In this document: positions 36,421 to 46,870 of the stretch, in pieces | Layout of the letters: each line of letters opens with the position of its first letter | How positions within the stretch are numbered: position 1 is the stretch's first letter | Assembly (NCBI GenBank): GCA_964020085.1 | Contig: OZ026597.1 | Coordinates: 26,021,774-26,085,773, forward strand | DNA from: Micromussa lordhowensis | Taxonomy: Eukaryota; Cnidaria; Anthozoa; Scleractinia; Lobophylliidae | Direction: 5' to 3' | DNA: 64,000 nucleotides | Notes under the pieces: model-generated | Database searches by the model: none | What the model was told of the DNA's origin: nothing | Seen by the model: only the letters and a program-made list of their open reading frames with translations | Program-made: the position numbers and the translations under genes

Positions 36421-37620
36421 TTGGACTTGTGGAGCTCTGTATGGACGCAGTCGGTGGACGCAGTTGGTGCATGACCCTCTGTGTCAATACTGTGTTGAAC
36501 CAGGTTTGTACGACCAAGATCGTTGGGACTAAGAGCAAAGATGTCCCTGTATTTATCGAGAAGGGCCTGGAGCTGAGTCTGCTGATCTGGCGTGAGGTTG
36601 GAATTATTGAGATCCACTGGTATCGAAGCTTGCTTTTGACTGGTGGACGTTTGCGACTCGATTTCCTCGCCAATAGGGTGAACAATATGGTCCTCACCAG
36701 TTTCTGCAAATGTTCCCAAGGTTGCGCCCTTGACCAAGGTTACAGGCTTTGCTGTGTGGTTAATCAACCGGAAAGGAATCGTGTCGACTGCTGATACTGT
36801 GACCAGGGTAGTGGCTCCTCGAAGGTGATATTTTTCGGCTAAACGAGGCGCCGATTCTACCAAACCAATGGTTCCTGGAGCGACAGTTCCATGAACTCGT
36901 GCAGGTATCACTGCTTCACTTCTGGGCGGAATCACGTAAGTTGAAAATGCATGAATGGACCGTAATTCCTCTGTATAGGTGTCAGGAGGCTGGTCCGTCA
37001 ATTCCAACATACCAGTTTGTAGGTTTATGACGGCTCCGTGGGCACGAAGGAAATCTCGTCCCAGCACTGCTTTATAAGTGAGGCCTTTAATAACCTTCAG
37101 TTCCCAAGGGTAGGCGCTACCAGCAACGTTCAGAGTTACTGTGATTGTGCCGACGATGGGTAAGTGTTCACCGCTTACCGTCTGGATAGCCCTGGAAGAA
37201 CTAGTTTGCTTCATAGGCGGTATACCATTGTATAACTACTGCAAGTGGTTGTAATCAATCACCGACATGCTAGCTCCAGTGTCCACAAGAAATCTCGTAG
37301 ATTGTCCATTAAGCTGTATAGGAACTGTAAGTTCGTGTGGCTTGCGAGAGTTCTCAGTGGCTGTGGCTATGTTGGGCTAAACTCCACTAGGCCCTGTCAC
37401 ACCATGGAGAGCAAAACGTGTGGGTCGGGTTTCTTCTGATTGGTCTGTGGTGTGAACTTTGCCAACCTGGTTAGGCATCACTTGCATATGTTGCCTTGGT
37501 TCTGCCTCTGTACTGTACTGCGGGACTTCTACTACCCGTAAGTCAACCTGACAGTCAGAGGTTACTGGTGGCCGACGGTCTCCCGTATCGGTGGCAACAA
37601 TTTGGCTGGACAACTACGGC
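36399..37620 (-). pseudogene. Gypsy aspartic protease and linker to RT, interrupted
   Basis: The protease active site VDTGAS is at 37269-37286, and VLGRDFLRAHGAV follows downstream in the frame 37214-36399. An in-frame TAG separates them near 37220, so the protease is not made whole. The C-terminal part holds LLDKYRDIFA and HSIDTEG, the normal lead-in to reverse transcriptase. The frame then runs into LTR-like DNA, so reverse transcriptase is missing from this side. Confidence 0.75.
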
Positions 37621-38765
37621 TCGACATCCTCCTCCAGGGGAGGCAGGTCGTAGTCATCCTGAAACTCGGGAGGTGGTACTAGCAGTAATTCCAAAGCATC
37701 CTTGTTGGTTGTAGTCTTGACAACAGCTCGGGATGTGCTGGTTGGCTGTGGCTCATCCTCCTCCCGGGAAGGTGGCTTGTACTCATCCCGAAACTCTAAA
37801 GGTGGCGGTATCATCGACTCTAAGTAGTCTGTGTGCGGTGTACCGTCTTCTGTTGGTGGTGGAGGCGGAACTAAGGCCAATGCACTGTTAATTTCTGCTA
37901 TGTTAGCAGCTGGCGGAGATGGCACAATATCCAGGTCACTATCAATTACTGCCATTTCCAAATTTGGTGTTGGTGGAGGCACAATTTTCAATTCTCCCTC
38001 AGTTAGAGCAATGTCAGTGATAGGTGGTGGAGGTGATGGCCACTCGAACTCATCCTCGTACTCTTCGTCGCAGAACTGTGGTGGTGGCAACATGTTCCAC
38101 TGCTCGTTGTTTAAATCTGAAGGTGGATTACCCTCTTTATCTCTACCACGGTAGTCATCATAAGTCAGCGACAGAACATCCTGATGGGCATCAGGTAGAT
38201 CAGATAAGCGAAAACTCGTATTGTAATAGTACAGTTCTCCTACATCATTATCCGCTAGGTAGTGGCCGTAGTTTTCCTCCTCATCAGCAACTCCTTCAAA
38301 GGCAGCCAAGCGTTCTTGTCGACGATTGTTCCGTGGTTCCATTCGACGTTGGGGCACAGGAGTTGGGGGTGCATGTGGAGGATTGTAGGAAAGGCTCCGT
38401 TGTTCTACTCGACGTTGGGCCCCAGGATCTGGACGTGCTAGTTGTATTGGGCGAGTACGTCTATATGGACAGCTTTGTTGTACGTGACCAGTGTTGCCAC
38501 AGTCAAAACAAAGAGGTCTTTCGTCACGGGTTCGCTGTCTTGGCTGTTGGGATTCGTACCTGTTTGGTAGCGTGCGACGGGCAAGACCAATGATTCGAGC
38601 ATCTAAGTGCTGAACCTGTTGGTAGATTTCTTGGCGTAAATTATCGGTTAATTCTCTTATCAACTTTGGTATCCCTTGCTGGCTTTCCCTTTCTGGCTCA
38701 ACATAGGCGGCCAACTTCTCTGAGTTTTCTCCCTTCTGGGCAACACATTCCAGTTTGTTAGCCAA
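37614..38765 (-). pseudogene. Gypsy gag nucleocapsid region with zinc knuckle
   Basis: This is a 383-codon open frame. Residues near 90-103 form a CCHC knuckle (CFDCGNTGHVQQSC, CX2CX4HX4C), the nucleic-acid-binding motif of nucleocapsid. It is followed by a long acidic and Pro-rich tail with runs of PPPP. Upstream it is interrupted by an AAT microsatellite insertion (38961-39012). Confidence 0.75.
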
Positions 38766-38960
38766 CGCATCCAGCTTGGTGTTTACTGATTGTATCTGTT
38801 GATTGTCTGGTTGAGGGCTAGTACCTGTCGCCGTAGCTGGTACCTGAGCGCGTTTATCAGTCTCTCCAGTTGTCCCTTTTCACTGGTTTGGCTTACGCGC
38901 CTGTTAATTGAATGCAAAGTTCTGGCACATTCTTCTGCCTCTAGCAAGGTTTCTGGCATT

Positions 38961-38963
38961 TTC

Positions 38964-39011
<48 letters not shown>

Positions 39012-39022
39012 GTCTTCATTCA

Positions 39023-39053
<31 letters not shown>

Positions 39054-39180
39054 CAATGAAAAAGTATTAAAAGATACACAATAAGATACAATAGTAATAT
39101 AAAATAGAATAATACTATTCTAAATTATATTTAAAAATAAGTTTTCTTGTATCTCTCCGTTTTTATCTGAGGAAGATGAC
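38961..39180. repeat. AAT microsatellite with attached non-LTR tail inside gag
   Basis: About 17 AAT repeats are followed by AGTCTTCATTCAATCAAAGG and an AT-rich stretch. It interrupts the gag frame and looks like a small retroposon insertion younger than the Gypsy copy. Confidence 0.6.
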
Positions 39181-39212
39181 ACCTTCTCCTACGCAAATTG
39201 TATACTAATTCT

Positions 39213-40446
39213 TTATCTTTGGGAATGATCGCACCTAGCATAGGATTTTCTTGAGAAGACTTCAATCTTCATTGACGGTAATAGTCCTTCCATGAAGTAT
39301 GTCACTTTATCCACTTCGGCTACGTGCAGTCCAGTAAAGAGTTCATGCATGTCATTTATATAATCAGACAGCAGTTCATTGGGTCCTTGACGTCGCGTTA
39401 TCAGTCGTTGGCGTTTAACCCACGTACGGTCCTTGGTGGCGTAACGCACACTTTAGTTTTTCAAAGCTCTCTCTTTCCTCGGCTGGCAACTCGAAAAGGA
39501 AGGTTTCCGCTGGTCCGCTCAAATTCTTAATGATTCGTGCTATAGCCAAAGGACCAGTCTTTTCGATTCTCTTGGTTGTTAACAACAGTTCCAGTTTCTC
39601 AAACCAACGCGAGAAATCTTCATTATCTCAGCCATGGAAGTTATCAATGCGTACATCTTTGATGAGCATCTTTTGTGTTAAGTTGTTCAGTGTTTGTTGA
39701 TATGAATGTAATAACTCAGACGCTGCTTCTTCCGGTGTTTCTTGACTGAACATTTTCTTAGTAGTTGTACCATGATTACTGGTACCTGCTTTCTGGGTGT
39801 TGAGGAACAAACGCGCAGCGTCGACGTTGCTAAATTGGTCGTCAGAGTTGCTGGTGTTTTCTCTACTGCCAATTTCTTCTGAACCTGAACTTTCTGCTTC
39901 GCTAAGTCTTTCCCGTAGTTCGTCCTCAAAGATTACTCTTCGCGGAAAGTGTTTCTAAATGTCGCGGGTGAGTTAATTACGGGTCCCCGTAGACCACCTG
40001 TTGCAAAAACAGTTTCTTCCTGATCCTCTACTGTTTGTTTCTTTGTTTTTCCTTTTTCTAGAGTTTTATTATAAATGTCCTCCTGTTTGCGGTTCTCTTC
40101 CACTGTTGCCCCACTTGACTCTTGTTCACAATAAGTGACTCTGGGGCGGTGTCGATGAAATTCCACTAGCACCTTCTTCAATGCTAATGTCAACTGTTTC
40201 TAGATTTGTACGGTTCGCCGAAGGACTCTCCTCTTCTTTCTCACGGCGAGAGTCGGGTGTGTCAACACTGGAATCTTCTTTACGCAACTCAGGGGCTATA
40301 TCATTTTCATCAAATGGCAAATCGCAACTCACACAAGCATCTCCCTTACTTCTCGGGGTACCCGCGCACGAATACTGGTATAGATGCTTCTGGCTTCTCA
40401 AGTAATACGGCTTACTCTTCTTCTTGAAAAGCCTCTTCATGTACAA
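39213..40446 (-). pseudogene. Gypsy gag matrix/capsid region, frame-broken
   Basis: The frame begins at 40446 with a basic segment and a CVSCDLPFDEND motif. It shifts frames at about 40.15 and 39.93 kb and has a stop right after VRIDNFHG near 39628. The capsid-like part continues to 39213 (RQRLITRRQGPNEL). Homology to 46670-46865 supports the gag assignment (FHG...NRWFEKLELIL there). Confidence 0.65.
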
Positions 40447-40499
40447 AACTTACGGAACTTACTTGGACGAGTCTTTATCAGTCACTCCAAGGGGTTACA

Positions 40500-41390
40500 T
40501 TCGTCGTTTTCTCTACTTGTTCCTAGAAAGCTTGCTGTAACTACACTGAAAGTCCACCAATGTGACAACAGTTTTTGGGCCGCTTGCGTTGTTATCCTTG
40601 TTACAACAATCAGAGGGAAACACGCTTGCTGCGACGTAGTTTATCAGACTCCTAGAGGCTTCGGGAACTGTTACAGCAAAACGATCCAACAAGACGAGAG
40701 AGAATACGCAGTGACTTGGGTCCAACAGTAGTGTTTAATTCCTATAACGTAACCAAATAATATTCTACAAGGAAAGACTATTTAAGCCGAAAGCACAATT
40801 CTAAAGGATTACTTAAAGCTATTAAAATGAGAATCAAACTAAAACCAATATATCTATGTTGGATTTCTATATTTTCTGCCAGTGAAAGCGAATAAACTAA
40901 ATAGTCTATTTTTCTCTCCTCGCATTCCTCCAACCTTAGCTTGAAACTCTCCTGAGTCAAGCAATTAAAATGAAAAGTAATGCTATTTAAATATGTATAG
41001 CGAGGCCCTTTTTGTGGTTTTGTTACTTTTTAAGTTTTGTATTGGATTTTTGTGCCTGAACCGCGGCATAAACCGAGCAAGCCGAAATATAATGGCCTCG
41101 GGGGTTCAAAACGGCAAGCAAAAGAGCAAAAACGAGGAACCAAAAGCGAAATCTAATTACCTATTGATAGCGAAACGGTTAGAGGCAATGTAAGAAAATT
41201 ATTAGGGCGTTTGTTCATCCCCAAAAAAGTCCGTGTCCCGAAATAAATCCGGAAACAATTCGTACGCTTTCTCCATAGTCTGCGGCGGCATGCGACTGCA
41301 CCCAAGAATGTACAAGTGTTTAGCAAGTCACTGATAGCCAGCCACGTACGGGAGTTCAATACCCTTCAAGGTGGTTGAGTTGTACAAGTG
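40500..41390 (-). repeat. LTR-like sequence, central block
   Basis: This lies between the integrase end and the gag start. The part 40612-40820 matches left and right LTR-like blocks (GAGGGAAACACGCTTGC, GACTATTTAAGCC). The part 40920-41150 matches 43960-44190 (CCTGAGTCAAGCAATTAA with a close variant). A short open frame at 40993-41193 is probably incidental. Confidence 0.55.
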
Positions 41391-41400
41391 TTTCCGTCGG

Positions 41401-42960
41401 TCATGTATCGCAACAAATACGGCGATTATCCGAAGCGTGTAGGACGCAATGGACAGGTAACAGAAATTTGACTATCCTGTACGGTTCATGATGATTATGG
41501 GCCGTGGAGAGGCCTTTACAGTTGCGAGGAGTATACACCCAAACTTGTTCTCCTACCTGGTACTTCACAGGAACAGCATGGAGGTCATGATAATCCTTCA
41601 TTCGCTGCTGAGCGCACTAAATATTTTCCTTGGCTATGCGGTGAGCAATCTCTATATTCTCCACAACATGGGCACGATGTTCAGTAATCGAGGCAGAAAT
41701 CTCTCGCGGAGGCAGGAAGGAAACATCCATTGGTAGGCGTGGTTCTCTACCATACAGCATATAAAACGGAGATTCCCCAGTAACTTCAGATGGAGAAACA
41801 CGATAGCCAAAGAGGACCGGGTTCAAGTACTGGTCCCAGTCCTTCTGGTCGCTGCTGACGTAATGGGACAAACTCTGCGCTAAGGTACCGTTGAAGCGCT
41901 CCACGAGCCCATCGCACTGAGGATGATAGCTGGAAGTGTATTCCTTCTTAGTGCCCATCAGGAAACAAACTTCACGCACCAGGCTAGAAAGGAAATTGGA
42001 GCCTCTATCAGACAGCAGCGTGCGGGGTGCACCATGACGTGGTATAATTTGGTTGACCAGAAGATCAGCAATTGTGGCGGCATCGATCGTGGGCACGGCA
42101 AATGCTTCTGGGTAGTGCTTTAAATAGTCGGAAAACACCACAATGTACCTGTTATTGGAAATCGTAACTGGAAATGAACCCAAACAATCGAGTGCCACGT
42201 GGTCAAATGGTCCTTCTACAGGAATTGGGAGAATTGGTGCGGTTTGGCGCTGTTTTGGACTCTTCTTCATTTGGCAGTGTGTACAAGACAGGAACCAATG
42301 TTGCACGTCGGCGAACATCTTGGGCCAATAATACTTGTCACGCAATTTGTCGTAAGTCTTATTTACTCCCAAGTGACCTGCCAATGGATCATCAAGCCCT
42401 CCAACTAAAATCTCATGACGTAAGGGAGTGGGAACCACCAACCGAGACTTTGGCGTTTGTATTCGGCGGCCTTTTGGAACCCAAAGATGACACAACAGTC
42501 CTTCAGGCTCCAAATAGTAGTCGTCAATGGAATGCATAATTGCTTTGGCTGCAGTACCATTGGAAGGTAGCTGTTCCGTCTCAAGATACGTGATGATGTC
42601 AGCCAGAGCTGGATCCTTGCGCTGCAGTTCCCAAATTCGCTCTACCTGCACACCGGGCTTATCGTAGGCGGCAACGACTGGATGATATGTGCGGCGGGAT
42701 AGGGCATCAGCATTGCCATTAGACGTGCCTGAACGATATTCAATGGTGACATCATGTTGCTGTAAGAGCAACGCCCATCGAGCTAATCGGCCAGTTGGTT
42801 CCTTAATGCTCATCAACCAACGAACTGCATTATGATCAGTAAGTACAGTGAATTGGCGGCCATAAAGGTAGGTTTGGAAATGTCGTACACCGTCAACAAC
42901 TGCAAGTGCTTCTCGTTCTGTCACACTGTAACTGCGCTCTGCAGATTTAGTTTCCGTCCA
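41401..42960 (-). pseudogene. Gypsy RNaseH C-terminal part and integrase
   Basis: The main frame is 42924-41617 (435 codons): RNaseH core (LTDHNAVRWL, NGNADALSRR), the HHCC zinc-binding module (GHLGVNKTYDKL, CTHC), and the integrase catalytic core with its Asp-Asp-Glu residues (HVALDCLG, LLSDRGSNF, DGLVERFNG). The C-terminal tail with VGEQVWVYTPR is in the next frame at 41601-41401. A frameshift near 42960 separates it from the upstream RNaseH half, so the polyprotein is broken. Confidence 0.85.
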
Positions 42961-43090
42961 GCATAAGAAATGACGACCTCGCGTCCATTTTGCTTTTGTC
43001 CCAGAACCATTCCAATAGCGTCGTTGCTCGCGTCGGTGGCCAGTAAGAAGGGAAGATTGAAGTCTGGGTAGGCTAGGATAGGTGCTTCTG

Positions 43091-43634
43091 TTAGAGCTTT
43101 CTTGAGAGTATCAAAAGTGTCTGGACAAGCATCTGTCCAGACAAATTTCTTTCATTTCTTTTCAGCTCGTGCAGGGGGCTGGCAATCTGAGCACATCCTT
43201 TGATAAACTTGCGATAGTAGTTGGTCAGACCCATAAAATCTCGAACATCTTTTACGTTTTGTGGAACAGGGTACTCCTGAACTGCTTTGACTTTGGCAGG
43301 GTCAGGCTGCAATCCCTCGGGCGTGATCACGTGGCCAAGATAGTTGACCTTGGTCTGTCCAAAATGACACTTGCCTGGCTTGAGCTTTAAACCAGCTTCC
43401 AGGAAGCGATCAAAGACCAGGCGGAGATGCTGTAAATGTTCCTCGAATGTACGAGAATATACCAAAACGTCGTCAAGGTAAATTAAGGCAATTTGCCAAG
43501 TTAGGCCTCGAAGGACACATTCCATCAACCGCTGGAAGGTTCCTGGGGCGTTGCAGAGCCCGAAAGGCATTGTGGTAAACTCATATAAGCCAGCATGGGT
43601 GATGATTTTCTCAAGAGAGGCGGGATCCATCTTC
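43091..43634 (-). pseudogene. Gypsy reverse transcriptase, 5' truncated
   Basis: This is 179 codons, starting in the middle of the palm domain. The catalytic YLDD is present (ALIYLDDVLVYS), followed by the thumb (DFMGLTNYYRKF). The fingers and the first palm strand, normally about 100 residues more, are absent. The sequence just beyond 43640 is LTR-like, so the truncation is at an internal junction. A frameshift near 43150 affects the connection to RNaseH. Confidence 0.85.
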
Positions 43635-43639
43635 AGACC

Positions 43640-46600
43640 GCATACTTTTTGCGTTTGTGATTTGTTAACTCTTTGACGCTGCTAATATAGCAAGCCTAGA
43701 TTGCTTACTGTTCTTTTGAAAGTTGTGTAGTGAGTCATTTTTGTGTTTCATAGGGAATAGCTTGATCTCTCGCTTCAGCGGTAGGTAGCCCAGACTACAT
43801 CCGAGATCTTTCGCTTGTACTTTTCCTGCGCGAAGGTCAACTAACTTTCAGATTTTTCAAGGAATATTTCTCCTTCTTATGGATTATTGTAGTTTCTTTT
43901 TTAGATCTTATATTTTCATCCAAAAAAGCACAATAAACTAATAACAGCACATATCTCCAACCTCAATTTGAAACCCTCCTGACTCGAGCAATTAAGAGAA
44001 AACAAATACGATAATAGCGCAGCAATTAAAACACTGAAACCTTCATGTGTTTATTAATTTTAACTTTCGTCTGTTTAGAAATGTTTCTTTATTTGAGTGT
44101 TGTTGTTTTATTAATTTTGTATTTTATTTTTGCTACTGAACTGCGGCAAAACCGGGCTACCCTGAATATAGAGGTCTCGAAGGTTAACAAAGTAATGCAA
44201 TAAAACGATACGGGTAAAAGACAATGGTTAGAACGGTAAGATAGAAAATCGAATAAAAATAACGAGAAAACAAAGACAGGCTGGTATTGGGAAAGAATAA
44301 TAACTAACAAAAAATTGTTTTGCTTAATCCCTAAAAAACTTGATGCTGTCGAAAATATATGACAAGGAAGATTAAGACAATGTGAAATGTGAAAACATGA
44401 AAAAGCGGGAAAAGCCGCTACAACGGTGAAAAATATATTTTTTACGAGGAACAAAAATATTAATCCCCTGTGGTTGTTTTGCGCTTGGATAAAGAAATGG
44501 TAGGCAATTGTGGTGGTTGATGGGTTCGAGAATGCAAGATATGTGTTGAGAATGCCGTTGAAAGTGGTTGTAGAACGAAGTTGGTTGTTGCTGATTCATA
44601 TGTCAGCTTTACGTTTACGATACGATTGCAAGTTTCATCCAAGGAAACTAGCGCGGAATCATCATGTTCCAGGAAGGAACATGAACATGAACGGTTGGTG
44701 TACTATTGCATTAGTGCAAGGCACATGGGTAAAGCCATTGGCTTGGAAACATGGAATCGGAAAACGTAAGGCTTGTGCGCAAGTTCCTAAGCCATCTTTG
44801 TTTGTATTGGAAGGATGCATTACAAGCAAAGTGATTATCAATCTATAATGGTGACAATTAATCGTCACTGTCACTTCTTCTATTTCTATTATAAATGATT
44901 CGCATAGCTTCTTATTCTAAAATCTCTTCTGTCAAATTCTTTTTCTATCACTATTCTACTTATTTTCATCCTCATTGTTTTTCTTTCAACACTCAGAGGC
45001 GAAGCTAATTTTCACAAGATGGTGACTTTTATTTTCCAGGCAGTGCAGAAATAACCACGGATCTCCACCAAATGTAGGGTCTTTCGTGGAGAAATAGCTC
45101 AGTCTTTTATGTGAGGCGAAGAGCTTGTGTCACTCGCTGCTGCGAGAAGTAGCCCAGACTACACCTGGGATCTTTGGTTGCTTGTATTTTAATTTTCTGC
45201 CCGAAGGTCAACTCTACTTTATTTAACAATATTTCTATTTTTGGTAGCCTGCGTAGCTTGGTGGTTTAAAATTCGAGCGGGCTAAAACGAGCGGCGAAGC
45301 CGTGAGGAGGAGCCTGGCGGTTTAAAATTCGAGCGGGCTAAAACGAGCGGCGCAGCTCGTTTTAACGCGCTCGAATTGCTAACCGCCAAGCTACGCAGGC
45401 TAAACCAATGGAGATCACAGTAGATGATTGAGCGAAAATTAAGTACTGTATGTGTAACTCAACAAAATTTACAAGAATTGTTTCTTAACACCTCCTCAGG
45501 TAACATGGACACCCTTTTCGAGGAAAGGGATAGCCAATTAACTATAATCAGCAAAAGAAATGCAAAAGAAATGTGGTTAGTAGAACGAAAAACATGAAAA
45601 AAGTAATGCTAAATGTTGTTATACTAAATACATTATAAAAGAAAGACACATAGCAATTTAAATTACATTAAAGGGACTCGATAGGTCCCTGATGGCGGTG
45701 GTAATGTGCTGGCCAAATCATGCACCTTTCTTTTCCATACGCAAACCTCTCCCTTAAAGTGTCTCCTGTAAGAATATTGGAAGTCTTCCACAAGTGATGC
45801 AAGATCCTGTGAAAACTGACTACATAATACTAATTCGTAACACTCGGGTGGCGATTCGTGGTGATTGCAAGTGCTTGCCAAACAATCCATCTTTGGTTGC
45901 CATTCGCGAGCTCCAGTCACTTAAAGTGTCTTAAAGGATAATAGAAGCCTTCCACAGGTGCGCAAGACTCATAATGAGTTCTACTAAGTGGTACGTTGGA
46001 CCATCAATTTTTATGTCGCGTAAATTTAAATAACTTTCAACCTCATCAAGCTAGCGCTGTATATCTTTGGAATCAAAAATATAAAATGTGGAGGGACTTT
46101 GAGAACCGGAGGTATCAGGGATTAGTAATAAAAAGAAAACTATTGATTGTGAAACAAAAGAGTCTTGCAAAGTCAAGTCACTGATAGTTTTTCAACGGTT
46201 AAAAGATGTGTTTTCTCTTCTCGTCTCTTTTCTATTGCTATAAAGTCTTAAATCGTCTGACGACAGGTTTTTGGGGCTGTTTAGCTGTTCTCCTTGTCTA
46301 CAGCAATCTAGAGGGAAAGACGCTTGCAGTGACCAAGCTTGTTAGACTCCTAGAGGTTCTGGAATCCATTACAGCAAACCATCCAACGGACACCAGAGAA
46401 TACGCTGTGTGAAAACAGGTTTTGCCTTCTCAAAAGGACAACGGACGGACGCGGAAACACTATAAAAATTATCTTTGATGAGGCCTTTCCCTGGGGACTC
46501 GCTGGCTGCGGAAGGTCGGGATCTAATCACGGCAAGCGAACTTCCTTGAGACAAAAGAACTTCACACGGAGATTAGCAGCAACGCAAAACTTTAATTCGC
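43640..46600 (-). repeat. LTR-like and non-coding retroelement DNA, right block
   Basis: This contains repeated segments shared with the left and central blocks (GTAGCCCAGACTACA at 43785 and 45151; GCCCGAAGGTCAACT-like at 45222). It includes the segment 46250-46410 that matches the other LTR-like copies, and an inserted palindrome at 45245-45402. No gene is recognised. Confidence 0.5.
45245..45402. repeat. Foldback inserted in LTR-like DNA
   Basis: The ends TAGCCTGCGTAGCTTGG and CCAAGCTACGCAGGCTA are inverse copies. The left arm is partly duplicated (GTTTAAAATTCGAGCGGGCT occurs twice), so the arms are unequal. It is 158 bp. Confidence 0.8.
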
Positions 46601-46669
46601 AGACTATACCAACCTGGACATAGCCAGGACGTAACCAAAAAAACTCTTCAAGGCAGTTACATGGTCCAG

Positions 46670-46865
46670 CAAGGTTGTTAATAAGTTGTGTTCTTGCAGC
46701 TGGATGATCCAAACGAACGTCTTTAGATTCCAAAATCAGTTCTAGTTTCTCAAACCAGCGATTGATATCTTCATTCTCGTATCCGTGAAACTTGCTAATG
46801 TTCACATCCTTGCTCAATAGTGTTTGAGTAAGTTCCGTTAAGGCGCGAATATATTCTCCTTCCAT
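46670..46865 (-). pseudogene. Gypsy gag capsid start, truncated
   Basis: The frame from 46865 shows DVNISKFHGYENED and NRWFEKLELIL, homologous to the capsid start near 39.6 kb but without the stop seen there. It runs about 65 codons and then breaks at 46670 into LTR-like sequence. It is the rightmost trace of the element. Confidence 0.7.
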
Positions 46866-46870
46866 AATGT

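Larger units (their letters stand above)
33890..46870 (-). mobile_element. Decayed Gypsy-type LTR retroelement complex, parts in permuted order
   Basis: All recognisable frames are on the minus strand. Reading 5' to 3' on that strand the order is: gag fragment (46865-46670), LTR-like DNA (46.6-43.65 kb), RT/RNaseH/integrase (43630-41401), LTR-like DNA (about 41.3-40.5 kb), gag plus protease (40446-36399), LTR-like DNA (36.4-34.6 kb) and a gag N-terminal fragment (34.56-34.26 kb). A shared LTR segment (GACTCCTAGAGG, ACAGCAAA, GAGAATACGC) occurs near 36090, 40650 and 46340. Pairs of longer blocks also repeat (40.92-41.15 with 43.96-44.19 kb; 43.77-43.87 with 45.15-45.22 kb; 35.34-35.53 with 44.69-44.90 kb). 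Stops and frameshifts break every frame. Confidence 0.8.

Noticed and set aside
36429..38593. Several plus-strand open frames of 100-190 codons within the Gypsy region
   Set aside because: They are antisense to the gag and protease frames, which carry clear zinc-knuckle and DTG motifs.
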